In this document: one piece after another, positions 13,108-21,545 of the stretch | Layout: every line of letters begins with the position of its first letter | How positions within the stretch are numbered: position 1 is the first letter of the stretch | Assembly: GCA_900772775.1 (NCBI GenBank) | Contig: CAAGRW010000041.1 | Span: forward strand, 1-24,830 | Direction: 5' to 3' | Length of the DNA stretch: 24,830 nt | Origin: Candidatus Rifleibacteriota bacterium | GTDB taxonomy: Bacteria; Vulcanimicrobiota; Xenobia; Xenobiales; Xenobiaceae | Notes under the pieces: model-generated | What the model was told of the DNA's origin: nothing | What the model saw: only the letters and a program-made list of their open reading frames with translations | Database searches by the model: none | Made by a program: the position numbers and the translations under genes

Positions 13108-13833
13108 GTGGATTATACAGCTCACGTGAGCTGGCCTTACAAAAGGCCAGATTTTTGGAAAACCTGGGGCTTGCTCAGTTGCTTAGCTCTTACTATGTTT
13201 GGCCCTTTGTGTTATGCCTCTGCTATAACTGAATCTGTGGCTAAAAACGGCTTTGCAGAAGCAAAATTCCCTGAATTTTCTTTGCAAAATTGCTGCTCCA
13301 AGAATATTTTACTTTGGCTTTGCTATATAAGTGTTGGCATTCCTTTGGCTTTAGTAGGCTTGTTTTTTGTTTTGCTGGATTGGCAATTTATTGGACGCTT
13401 TTTTTGCTCTTTAGCTACCTTGAGCTACTTCATCTACTTACCGGCTTTTCTTATTTGCGGAGCTTCAGACAGCGATCATCCTTCGCTTTATAGTTCATTT
13501 TTTAAGTTACCTTTCAGCAAGTTAACTGGGTACTACAAGTTGGTGTTCATCTACATGCTTTGGCAAGGATTTGCTAGTGCCATTGTGTTTCCGCCTGCTG
13601 TTTTTATCGGTATTGGTATAGGCTTGGCTATAAAGTCACTCACTTTGGGTATCATTGTGATATGTGCGTCAGTTTTACTGGTATTTTTGGTCGTTTTCGC
13701 TGCTCAATCTTATATTCTTATGGCTATAAGCTCTTTAGTCGGCGAATATATGCGCATTAATAAAGGTGAACTGATTGAGAAAGATATTTTGGATGAAAAA
13801 ACTTTTTTAATGTCGGGTAGTTTAGAAGAGTAA
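13108..13833 (+). CDS. DUF4013-like integral membrane protein
   Basis: I prefer GTG at 13108 (241 residues) to the upstream GTG at 13078, because AGGTGAGGAAG lies just before it and the protein then begins VSWPYKRPDFWKTW after five residues. That N-terminus fits the amphipathic phrase at the start of DUF4013 proteins. About five or six membrane segments follow (near 20-40, 65-90, 95-120, 150-185 and 190-225), with an acidic, charged C-terminal tail. It is followed by a second protein of the same general type, with 94 bases between them, so they may form a hetero-oligomer. The function of the family is unknown. The assignment rests on the topology and N-terminal motif, not on a search. Confidence 0.65.
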   Translation: MDYTAHVSWPYKRPDFWKTWGLLSCLALTMFGPLCYASAITESVAKNGFAEAKFPEFSLQNCCSKNILLWLCYISVGIPLALVGLFFVLLDWQFIGRFFCSLATLSYFIYLPAFLICGASDSDHPSLYSSFFKLPFSKLTGYYKLVFIYMLWQGFASAIVFPPAVFIGIGIGLAIKSLTLGIIVICASVLLVFLVVFAAQSYILMAISSLVGEYMRINKGELIEKDILDEKTFLMSGSLEE

Positions 13834-13927
13834 ACTACTATTTTGGCATAGAACTTTACACTTATAGTTTCTAATAAGTAGTGCTTTGTCACGCTTTTTT
13901 GCTGCATGTGTGCCAGGGAGGTATATT

Positions 13928-14662
13928 ATGACATTTTTAGGGCCGCTCAACTACGTTTTAAAATCCGCTGATATTTTTAAAAAGCTTATTATTTTAATTG
14001 TTTTTTCCATCTTTATCATTACTGGTCCGGCTGTAGCCGGCTATTGCATAAGAGCCATTAGGGCTATCCGTGACGGAAATGACGAATTGCCTAATTTAGA
14101 ATTTGGCGATTTCGGAGAATTGTTTGTGGACGGACTTCGTCTGGGCGTACAAATGCTGTTGCTTATGTTGCCTACATTGATCATTTCTTTGATATCTTTT
14201 ACCGCTATGTTTACTGGCAAGGATGGAGCTATTGTTGCGGCTGTAGCTGTCATTTTAATTGTAGGTTTACTTAATGCCTTGATCTTTGTCTATTATGGCA
14301 CTGCTGTTACTTGCTTAGCTATTGAAGACAGCAGTTGGCTGTTAGCCTTCAAATTTTCTGAACTAAACGAAATTGTTACTGCTAAAAGAAGCAACTATTT
14401 CAAAGCTGTCGGCTGCTCTATAATTTGGAATATCCTTTTTAGTCTCGTTAGCTCTTTTGTGCCTATTGTCGGAAGTTTTATTGCCAGCCCCTTTACTATG
14501 GCTGCTCAGGCTTACTTCTCCGGTATGTACATGCGTGAAATTAGAGGCGGTCAGAAGTTAGCTCCTGCTGCCAATGTGTATGATGCTAGCGCCGGCAATC
14601 AGGAAGATATCGACTATTCTCACGATCATTCTGCCGATTTGTATGACAATTCCGACTATTAA
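13928..14662 (+). CDS. DUF4013 family membrane protein
   Basis: ATG 13928 (244 residues) is chosen over an in-frame TTG at 13886 because GGGAGG lies 7 bases upstream. The protein begins with a short amphipathic stretch (PLNYVLKSADIFKKL), then a membrane helix ending in GYCIRAIRAIRDGNDELP. That string, a membrane exit followed by R-x-I-R-x-G-x-x-x-LP, is characteristic of DUF4013 proteins, as is the following FGDFGELFVDGLRLG. Four or five more helices follow, then an acidic, Asp/Tyr/His-rich cytoplasmic tail. Its role is unknown. It lies immediately after a similar protein and before a terminator-like hairpin, so the two genes look like a two-gene unit. Confidence 0.78.
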   Translation: MTFLGPLNYVLKSADIFKKLIILIVFSIFIITGPAVAGYCIRAIRAIRDGNDELPNLEFGDFGELFVDGLRLGVQMLLLMLPTLIISLISFTAMFTGKDGAIVAAVAVILIVGLLNALIFVYYGTAVTCLAIEDSSWLLAFKFSELNEIVTAKRSNYFKAVGCSIIWNILFSLVSSFVPIVGSFIASPFTMAAQAYFSGMYMREIRGGQKLAPAANVYDASAGNQEDIDYSHDHSADLYDNSDY

Positions 14663-14689
14663 AATTTGAAACTGTATCTTTTTATAAAT

Positions 14690-14752
14690 AAAAAGCCGTC
14701 CAGAATTTTTGTTTATCGCTTGTCGAGTTAAATTTTGAGCGGCTTTTTAACT
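14690..14752 (+). terminator. Terminator-like inverted repeat after the DUF4013 pair
   Basis: AAAAAGCCG (14690-14698) is complementary to CGGCTTTTT (14740-14748), which ends in a T-run. The 41-base loop is long for an intrinsic terminator, so efficiency is uncertain. The A-tract/stem/T-tract symmetry would permit use in either direction. Confidence 0.5.
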
Positions 14753-14863
14753 TTTGTTGTTGCGTTGAAGAGGAACCAACAAAAACTAACGCAAAACTAC
14801 GAGAGATATTTGCAATAATCGAGGACGCTGACTTCTGGCCCCTGCGTCTGCTGCACAGGATGC

Positions 14864-14879
14864 GTAATAACGCTATTAC
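14864..14879. promoter_or_regulatory. Perfect palindrome upstream of the efflux operon (operator candidate)
   Basis: GTAATA (14864-14869) and TATTAC (14874-14879) form a perfect 6-4-6 inverted repeat about 130 bases before the outer-membrane channel gene. RND efflux operons are commonly controlled by TetR-, MarR- or MerR-type regulators binding such dyads. No regulator gene is present in the window, so the assignment is inference. Confidence 0.35.
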
Positions 14880-15009
14880 TTGCGGAAATTGCATTTAATG
14901 ATAAGGCTGCGATTGTTTTCGCTTTGGTCGATAAAATTGCGAGCATTTGCAGTGTAAAACCGATGTACCATTAAAGGCAGGGCCAAATCTTTATCAATTG
15001 GTAAAATAG

Positions 15010-16692
15010 ATGAATAATAAGCGAGTTCTGGCGCTTGGATTGTCGCTTGCCTTTTTTTTAGGCGGGTTGGCCCAAGCTAATACGGATGGCGGTGCTGTTG
15101 GCCAAGCGCCTAAGAGCGGCCAAACTGCCGCTGGCTCAAATTATAGCGTGAAAGCACCTTCATCTGAAGACAATAAATCTGCCAATAAAAATTCTGATTC
15201 TGCAAAAGTTGGTGACTCTAAAGAAAAAGCGTCTCCGGCTAGCAGTTATGTTTCAAGATTTAACGACACGGAAGAAAAAGTAGATTTGTCTTCCCAAACT
15301 ACAGAGAATTCTGAGCCTAAGAGTTTGCTGGAAATGCAAATTATCGACGGCTCCGGGGCTGTACGCCAAATGGAGCGTTCTGTTACCGGAAGCGACAAAT
15401 TTGACATCAACAGCGCTGTCGATTCATATACTTTGGAGAGTAGCCTTGATAAAGCTATGCGTCAAAATTCCAAAGTCAGAGTGGCCGATGAAAAGATAGT
15501 TCAGGCCAACGCTCAATATGGTCAGAATAAGACTCAAAAAAATCTTAAGTTTATTGTCGGCGATAAAACTACTTGGCAAAATAGGCAAACTAGCGGCAAT
15601 AGAACTACTTTAGAAGCCTTGAGTAATCAACTCGACGCTTCTTTGCAACTTTTGCTTACTACTTTCGGTCAAGTGGAAAAGCAAATAGCCGCTTCTTATT
15701 TGCAAATAGGTGTGGCTGCTTTAGATGCTGCCTCGGTTAGACATGACTTGGCTTATGCTGTTAAAAAGGACTTTTTTAACTGCTTAAAAGCTGAAGCTCA
15801 AGTTGATGTAGCCAAACTTAATTTGCAAGTTTGCGAAAAGAATCTTTCTGACTCTAAGCGCTTGTACCGTCAGGGGATTATGGCGCTTTATGACGTCATT
15901 CAGGCCGATTTGCAAGTTACTGAAGCGCATGAACAATTAGAGCGCAGCTACAGCGGTGTAAAAACTGCTAATGCTGCTTTCTTGAGCGATTTGGAAGAGC
16001 GCGTTACCGGTGAGGCCGGCTCCGCGCCTTTGTATTTCCAGTCGCCTAAGGCTATAGAAGTAGATCCTCTGTGTCGCTTATCCGATCTTCAAGAATTGGC
16101 TATGCGCCGCCGTTTCGAAATTTTAAGTTTGGATCGCAGCATAGAAGTTGCTGAAAAAGTACGCGAAGCAGAAAAATGCAGCAACTTGCCTCAGGTTATG
16201 TTAGCTGCCGACTATATCTTCTCTCCTGGCTATCGTACTTATCCTTGCAGTATGTACCAACTCAGTTTAAATGTGAATTGGTCCGTTTGGGACGGAGGCT
16301 TAAAAAAGCAGAAGCTGATTGAGCTTGATTCTCAGATTCGCTCTTTGGAAGCTTCGCGTGATCAGTTATGTAACAGTATCCGTCTGGAAGTAGAAAAAGC
16401 CTGGATCGACTTCAATCTCTCTGCGGTAGTTCTGCAAACGGCTCGTAAACGTGTGGAAGCCGCTTGGGTATATAGTGATATGGCCCGTCAGCGTTTCTTA
16501 AATGGCTTGGGTACTTCTTTGGAAGTGCAGGACAGCTTAAGAAGTTTAAACGACGCTCGTGTGGCTTATGTGGTGGCTTCTTACGATCGCGACTTGGCTT
16601 TTTCTGCCATTGAGCATAGCGTAGGTTGCGATTTCCCCGAGCGCCGCTTGGAAGTTACCGATGAGCTGCTGGAAAACCCAGAACAGCCCTAA
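15010..16692 (+). CDS. Outer-membrane efflux channel (TolC/OprM-type)
   Basis: The 560-residue protein has a signal peptide (cleavage predicted after AQA at residue 23). A long Ser/Lys/Asn-rich, low-complexity linker (about 24-125) is followed by an outer-membrane efflux protein domain from about 135 to the end. The two OEP repeats are visible as heptad-rich helices, with FNCLKAEAQVDVAKLNLQV in the first half and WIDFNLSAVVLQTARKRVE in the second, and LYRQGIMALYDVIQADLQV / RFLNGLGTSLEVQDSLRSL as the equivalent tip segments. It would form the trimeric exit duct for the adaptor and RND pump encoded downstream. There is no lipobox, unlike OprM. The linker of about 100 residues is unusual. The SD is weak. 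The adaptor ATG follows 36 bases after the stop. Confidence 0.9.
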   Translation: MNNKRVLALGLSLAFFLGGLAQANTDGGAVGQAPKSGQTAAGSNYSVKAPSSEDNKSANKNSDSAKVGDSKEKASPASSYVSRFNDTEEKVDLSSQTTENSEPKSLLEMQIIDGSGAVRQMERSVTGSDKFDINSAVDSYTLESSLDKAMRQNSKVRVADEKIVQANAQYGQNKTQKNLKFIVGDKTTWQNRQTSGNRTTLEALSNQLDASLQLLLTTFGQVEKQIAASYLQIGVAALDAASVRHDLAYAVKKDFFNCLKAEAQVDVAKLNLQVCEKNLSDSKRLYRQGIMALYDVIQADLQVTEAHEQLERSYSGVKTANAAFLSDLEERVTGEAGSAPLYFQSPKAIEVDPLCRLSDLQELAMRRRFEILSLDRSIEVAEKVREAEKCSNLPQVMLAADYIFSPGYRTYPCSMYQLSLNVNWSVWDGGLKKQKLIELDSQIRSLEASRDQLCNSIRLEVEKAWIDFNLSAVVLQTARKRVEAAWVYSDMARQRFLNGLGTSLEVQDSLRSLNDARVAYVVASYDRDLAFSAIEHSVGCDFPERRLEVTDELLENPEQP

Positions 16693-16728
16693 CTATTGAA
16701 AGTTATCAGTCTTTATCAGGAGATAAAT

Positions 16729-18108
16729 ATGAACTTTTCCCGTAGGTTTACTTTTTACATGACAGCTGCCGCTTTAGGTTTAAGTCTGTTTGTTTCCGGC
16801 TGTTCCGGCGAGACTTCCAAAGGTCAAGATGGTCAAAAAGCCGATACCTCGTCAGCCACACAGTCTGAAACTTCGAAAGATAGTGGCAAAAACGAAGCTG
16901 CAACCGCTGCTGCTCAAACTCCGGCTCCGGCAGTCAATGTCGCTAAAATTGGCACTGTCGAACAGAAATTCACCCGTGAGTGGCCGGCCGAATTAAAATA
17001 TTCCAGCACTGTAGATGTAAAAGCCCGTGTAGTCGGCACTTTGCAAGACTTCTCATTCAAAGAAGGCTTTAAGGTGAATGCTGGCCAGGTGCTTTTCCGC
17101 ATTGACGACGCTCCTTATGTAGCGGCTTTGCAAGGTGCTCAGGCTCAGGTTTCGCAATGTGAAGCCGATTTAGCCTACGCCAAAGCCCAAGTCGACGTGC
17201 GTCGAGTTAAGGCCGACTTGGCTTCTTCTCGTGCCGACTTGGTAAGAGCTCAGCAAGATGTCGATCGTTACAAACCTTTAGCCAAAAATGGCGTTATCCC
17301 GACCCAAACTTTAGACAATGCTATCGCTCAGCGCGATGTGGCTCAAGCTAGAGTAGATGCCGCTTTAGCTACTTTGAAAAATACTGAGCTTTCTTCTCAA
17401 GCCAAGATTGACGTAGCTCAAGCCAACTTAGAAGCTGCTCAAGCTCAAGTTACCCAGGCTCAACTTAATATAGGTTATTGCACTATTACTTCGCCTATTA
17501 CTGGTGTAATCGGTGAAATTAACGTCTACCCTGGTAACTTAGTGGGCCAAGCTGGCAGTCAGCAAGTATTGGTTACAATTTCTTCACTCGATCCTATCTA
17601 TTGTAATTTCAGCGTCAGCGAAAAAGAATATCTTTACATGATGGAACACCGTGGGGCTGGCGCTGTTGATTTCAACTTAGTTTTGTCCGATGGCTCTGTT
17701 TATAAACATAGCGGCCAATTTAGCATGTTATCTCGCTCTCTGGATTCGAAAAGCGGCACAATCGGTATTCGTGTCTCTTTCCCCAATCCGGAAAGATTGT
17801 TGCGTGAAGGCCAGTTTGGTCGCTTGCGCATAACTAGTCGCGCTTCCGAGAAAGTTTTAGTCGTTCCTCAACGTGCCGTTTCCACTGTCCAGTCTGACCA
17901 TTCCGTCTATGTTGTCGGTCCCAATAATGTTGTTGAGTCAAGAAATATCACTGTTGGTGATGCTGTCGGTACCGATTTTATTGTTAAATCCGGCTTAAAG
18001 CAGGGTGAAATGGTTGTTGTTGACGGACTTACTAAAGTTCAGGCCGGTGCTCCCTGTGAACCTACCGTAGTTTCTGACGGCTCGGCTGACTCTTCTGCTC
18101 AAGGCTAA
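16729..18108 (+). CDS. RND efflux membrane-fusion (adaptor) lipoprotein, AcrA/MexA type
   Basis: ATG 16729 (459 residues) has AGGAGA six to seven bases upstream and gives a proper lipoprotein signal with the lipobox VSGC (Cys25); the longer TTG frame does not. After a disordered, Ser/Thr/Ala-rich linker come a lipoyl-like half (VKARVVGTLQDFSF, then EGFKVNAGQVLFRIDDAPY) and a long alpha-hairpin coiled coil rich in Ala and Gln (about 115-240). The returning lipoyl half ITSPITGVIGEINVYPGNLV, a beta-barrel and a membrane-proximal domain (VPQRAVSTVQ, GLKQGEMVVVDGL) complete the fold. It bridges the inner-membrane pump and the outer-membrane channel in the periplasm, anchored by lipid. It lies between the genes of both partners. 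Confidence 0.95.
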   Translation: MNFSRRFTFYMTAAALGLSLFVSGCSGETSKGQDGQKADTSSATQSETSKDSGKNEAATAAAQTPAPAVNVAKIGTVEQKFTREWPAELKYSSTVDVKARVVGTLQDFSFKEGFKVNAGQVLFRIDDAPYVAALQGAQAQVSQCEADLAYAKAQVDVRRVKADLASSRADLVRAQQDVDRYKPLAKNGVIPTQTLDNAIAQRDVAQARVDAALATLKNTELSSQAKIDVAQANLEAAQAQVTQAQLNIGYCTITSPITGVIGEINVYPGNLVGQAGSQQVLVTISSLDPIYCNFSVSEKEYLYMMEHRGAGAVDFNLVLSDGSVYKHSGQFSMLSRSLDSKSGTIGIRVSFPNPERLLREGQFGRLRITSRASEKVLVVPQRAVSTVQSDHSVYVVGPNNVVESRNITVGDAVGTDFIVKSGLKQGEMVVVDGLTKVQAGAPCEPTVVSDGSADSSAQG

Positions 18109-18122
18109 TAAGGAGAAAAACT

Positions 18123-21100
18123 TTGGCGAAATTCTTTATTCACCGTCCGGTTTTGGCCATAGTGATTTCGCTAATCATATTGCTATCCGGTGCGGTTTGT
18201 ATTTACAGTTTGCCTGTAGCTCAATATCCAGCCATTACGCCTCCGGTTATTCAGCTTGACGCCGATTATGCTGGCGCCAACGCTCAAGTGTTGGAGGAGA
18301 CGGTAGCTTCGTGTATCGAGCAACAGATCAACGGCGCTGAAGGCATGCTTTATATGCGTTCGATTTGCGCCAACTCCGGCCACTACACTTTGCAAGTTAC
18401 TTTTGACTTGTCGCGTGACCAAGATATGGCCATGGTAGATGTGCAAAACCGTCTTTCTAAAGCTACGCCTTTGCTGCCTACCGAAGTCACTCAGTCGGGC
18501 GTAAGTGTCAAAAAGCAATCTACTCAACAATTGCTTTATTTGAACTTCTATTCCGGCGACGGATCTCGAGATGATCTTTTCGTCAGTAACTATTGTGTTA
18601 TCAATATTATTGACCAATTGGCTCGTTTAAATGGTGTCGGTTCGGCGGCGATTTTGGTCGGTCAGCGCGACTACTCCATGCGTATCTGGATTAAGCCTGA
18701 TGTGCTGGCTAAATTGGGCGTAACTGTAGATGATATAGTAGGCGCTATTCAAACGCAAAACGTTCAGGCTGCGGCTGGTTCCATAGGCGATCCTCCGCAA
18801 AAGACCGGAGTACAGTTCCAATATCCTGTTAATGTAAAAGGACGTCTAACTACTCCGGAAGAGTTCGGCAACGTTATTATTCGCACTCAACCTAATGGCG
18901 CTTATTTGCGCGTCCGTGACGTAGCTCGAGTGGAATTGGGTGCCAATACTTACTCTACAAAAGGTCAGTTTAATGGCAATAGCTCCGTAGTTATCGCTAT
19001 TTACCAGCAACCCAGCGCCAACGCTGTAGCCTTGGCCAAATCCGTAAAGGCCAAGTTGGCTGAACTTTCCAAGAGTTTCCCTACCGGTATCAACTATACC
19101 GTAACTTACGACGCTACTATCTTCGTAGTTAAATCTATCGAAGAAGTGGTGCAGACTCTCTTTGAAGCTATTGTTTTGGTATTGATCGTGGTATTTGTCT
19201 TCTTGGGCAATTTCCGTGCCACGTTGGTGCCTATTTTAGCTGTCCCTGTCTCTTTGGTCGGTACCTTTGCTGGTTTCGCTGCTCTAGGATTCTCCATCAA
19301 CTTGCTGACTATGTTCGGTATGGTTTTGGCTGTAGGTATTGTAGTAGACGACGCCATTGTAGTAGTGGAAGCTGTCGAACTACACATTGAGCATGGCCTT
19401 TCTCCTATGGAGGCTACCGAAAAGGCTATGGACGAAGTATCCGGCCCGGTTATGGCTATTGCTTTGGTACTTTGCGCTGTGTTCGTACCTGTAGCTTTTA
19501 TGGGCGGTATGACCGGTGTTATGTATAAGCAATTTGCTATCACTTTGGCCGTCTCCGTATTGCTGTCGGCTTTGGTAGCTCTGACTATGACTCCGGCTCT
19601 GTGCTCTTTGCTCTTGCGTCCTCGCTCGGAAAAGGGCATTATCGATTACTTATTTGGCTGGTTCTTCAAGCTTTTCGATATAGTGTTTGGTTGGTTTACC
19701 CACCTGTACACGGCTATAGTCCGTTTCTTAGTCAAGAATTTAATTGTCAGTTTCTTGATTATCGGAGCTGTTTACTATGGCGCTTACCATTTAGCCACCA
19801 CTACTCCTACCGGTTTTATTCCTATGGAAGACCAAGGTATTGTACTTATTAGCTGTACTTTGCCTTCCGGCGCTTCTTTGGAACGCACTGAAGCTGTAGT
19901 TAATAAACTTGACGAAATTATGAAAAAGCATAGTGATGCAGTCGAAAATACCATCGGTTTGGTTGGCTACAACATTATGCAAGGTAACATGTCCAGCAAC
20001 GCTGGCGCCGTAATTGGTGCTTTGAAAGACTGGGACGAGCGTACGACTCCGGAAACTCAGTTGCGCGGTTTAATTGGCGCTATGACTAAGGAAGCTTCCG
20101 AAATAAAAGAAGCTTCCACAGTAGTTTTCTGTCCTCCGCCTGTACCTGGCTTAGGTATGTCCTCCGCTTTAACTATGGAATTCCAAGACCGTAGTGGCGG
20201 TGAGATTATGCCTATGTTCTTGTCAGCCAAAGACTTTATTGCCAAAGTCAATCAGCGACAAGATATCTTTACTTCCGCCTACACTATGTTCAACCCGGCC
20301 ATTCCCATGTTGAAAGTCGATGTAGACCGAGATAAGCTGCAGAATTTGCAAATCCCTGTCAAGTCTGCTTTCTTGGCTATGCAAATTAACTTGGGTGGCT
20401 ACTTTATCAACCAGTTCAACCAATTCGGCCGTACTTGGCGTGTAATGATGCAAGCTGAATCGGCTTACAGACGCGATCCTAACGATATTGGTTCTATCTA
20501 CTTACGCAGCCAAAATGGCAGCATGGTACCTTTGAGTACAGTTACTACTGTAAACCAAACTACCGGTCCGGAAGTTGTCTTGAGATATAACCTCTACCGT
20601 ACCGTAGAAGTCAATGCCAGTACCAAAACGGGCGTCAGCTCCGGTCAGGGTATTGCCACTATCGAAGAGTTGGCTTCCAAATTGCCTAACCAATATGGCT
20701 TTGAATGGACAGGCATGGCCTACCAAGAAAAGCAAGCCTCCGGCCAAACTGTGGTTATTCTCGGCTTGGGCTTGGTCTTCGTCTTCCTCTTCTTGGCTGC
20801 TCAATATGAGAGCTGGGGCATTCCTTTTGCCGTATTGCTTTCTATGCCTACAGTAGTTCTGGGCGCTTTGCTCGGTGTTAATGCTGCTGGTTTGGATATG
20901 AATATTTATGTTCAAATCGGTATTTTGACCTTAATTGGTCTCTCTGCTAAAAATGCCATTTTGATCGTAGAGTATGCCAAAATGAACTATGACGGCGGTA
21001 TGGATTTGATTGAAGCTACTGTAGAGGGTGCTCGAATTCGTTTCCGTCCCATTTTGATGACTTCATTTGCCTTCATTTTAGGTGTATTGCCTTTGGCTCA

Positions 21101-21461
21101 AGCTCAGGGCGCTTCCGCTGCTTGCCGAGCTGCTCTTGGTGTTTCGGTAATGTGCGGTATGTTGGCAGCTACCTTGATAGGTATCTTTATCATTCCTGTG
21201 CTTTATGTAACTGTACAGGGATTGATCGTGTTGGTAACTGGCGATCAGCGCAAAGTAGCCAATTTGCAAAATGAAGCTGCTGCTCAGGAGCAGGGCGTTA
21301 TCGCTCCAGCTCAGGCTGAAGCTAAAGCTGAAGCTGCTCAGGCAACTTCTTCTGTTAAAGCCGACTCTAGTAAAGCCGAAAATCCTTCTCAGGATACAAA
21401 TTCGGCAACTAAGTCGACAGACAATCAGCCGCCTAAAGTCGATTTAGATAAAAAAGACTAA
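18123..21461 (+). CDS. RND multidrug efflux transporter, HAE1/AcrB family
   Basis: The 1112-residue protein starts at TTG 18123: AAGGAG lies 7 bases before it and the resulting MAKFFIHRPVLA matches the conserved HAE1 N-terminus. The expected twelve membrane helices and two large periplasmic loops are present. The proton-relay residues are intact: D409-D410 in GIVVDDAIVVVE (AcrB D407/D408) and K943 in GLSAKNAILIVEYAK (AcrB K940). RFRPILMTSFAFILG marks helix 11. It is a drug/proton antiporter that exports hydrophobic compounds, detergents or bile-like substrates; the actual substrates cannot be deduced. About 70 extra C-terminal residues, rich in Ala, Lys, Gln and Ser, form a probable disordered cytoplasmic tail. 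It is the last gene of the operon and ends before a strong terminator. Confidence 0.97.
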   Translation: MAKFFIHRPVLAIVISLIILLSGAVCIYSLPVAQYPAITPPVIQLDADYAGANAQVLEETVASCIEQQINGAEGMLYMRSICANSGHYTLQVTFDLSRDQDMAMVDVQNRLSKATPLLPTEVTQSGVSVKKQSTQQLLYLNFYSGDGSRDDLFVSNYCVINIIDQLARLNGVGSAAILVGQRDYSMRIWIKPDVLAKLGVTVDDIVGAIQTQNVQAAAGSIGDPPQKTGVQFQYPVNVKGRLTTPEEFGNVIIRTQPNGAYLRVRDVARVELGANTYSTKGQFNGNSSVVIAIYQQPSANAVALAKSVKAKLAELSKSFPTGINYTVTYDATIFVVKSIEEVVQTLFEAIVLVLIVVFVFLGNFRATLVPILAVPVSLVGTFAGFAALGFSINLLTMFGMVLAVGIVVDDAIVVVEAVELHIEHGLSPMEATEKAMDEVSGPVMAIALVLCAVFVPVAFMGGMTGVMYKQFAITLAVSVLLSALVALTMTPALCSLLLRPRSEKGIIDYLFGWFFKLFDIVFGWFTHLYTAIVRFLVKNLIVSFLIIGAVYYGAYHLATTTPTGFIPMEDQGIVLISCTLPSGASLERTEAVVNKLDEIMKKHSDAVENTIGLVGYNIMQGNMSSNAGAVIGALKDWDERTTPETQLRGLIGAMTKEASEIKEASTVVFCPPPVPGLGMSSALTMEFQDRSGGEIMPMFLSAKDFIAKVNQRQDIFTSAYTMFNPAIPMLKVDVDRDKLQNLQIPVKSAFLAMQINLGGYFINQFNQFGRTWRVMMQAESAYRRDPNDIGSIYLRSQNGSMVPLSTVTTVNQTTGPEVVLRYNLYRTVEVNASTKTGVSSGQGIATIEELASKLPNQYGFEWTGMAYQEKQASGQTVVILGLGLVFVFLFLAAQYESWGIPFAVLLSMPTVVLGALLGVNAAGLDMNIYVQIGILTLIGLSAKNAILIVEYAKMNYDGGMDLIEATVEGARIRFRPILMTSFAFILGVLPLAQAQGASAACRAALGVSVMCGMLAATLIGIFIIPVLYVTVQGLIVLVTGDQRKVANLQNEAAAQEQGVIAPAQAEAKAEAAQATSSVKADSSKAENPSQDTNSATKSTDNQPPKVDLDKKD

Positions 21462-21483
21462 ATCGATAAAAAGTTGATTATCA

Positions 21484-21528
21484 AATAACTCTTCCTTGAG
21501 CAATACTCTTGGGGGAGTTATTTTTTTT
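21484..21528 (+). terminator. Rho-independent terminator of the efflux operon
   Basis: AATAACTCTTCC (21484-21495) pairs with GGGGGAGTTATT (21511-21522), a 12-bp stem with two G-U pairs and a 15-base loop, and runs into eight T (21521-21528). It is placed 22 bases after the RND stop codon, in the correct orientation. Confidence 0.88.
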
Positions 21529-21545
21529 GCCAAAAATAAGTGGCT

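Larger units (their letters stand above)
14663..15009 (+). other. 347-base intergenic region before the efflux operon
   Basis: No credible gene is seen; the open frame on the minus strand has no family features. The region contains a terminator-like repeat just after the DUF4013 gene and a GTAATA-N4-TATTAC palindrome. I could not identify a convincing -35/-10 pair, although an efflux-operon promoter must be expected here. Confidence 0.5.

Noticed and set aside
14682..14894. 70-residue open frame on the minus strand
   Set aside because: It covers the terminator repeat and palindrome, has no convincing SD or family features, and its composition looks like random translation.
19106..19639. 177-residue minus-strand open frame inside the RND gene
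   Set aside because: Thr/Ala/Ile/Lys-rich translation is the antisense shadow of the transporter codons; the plus-strand gene is certain.
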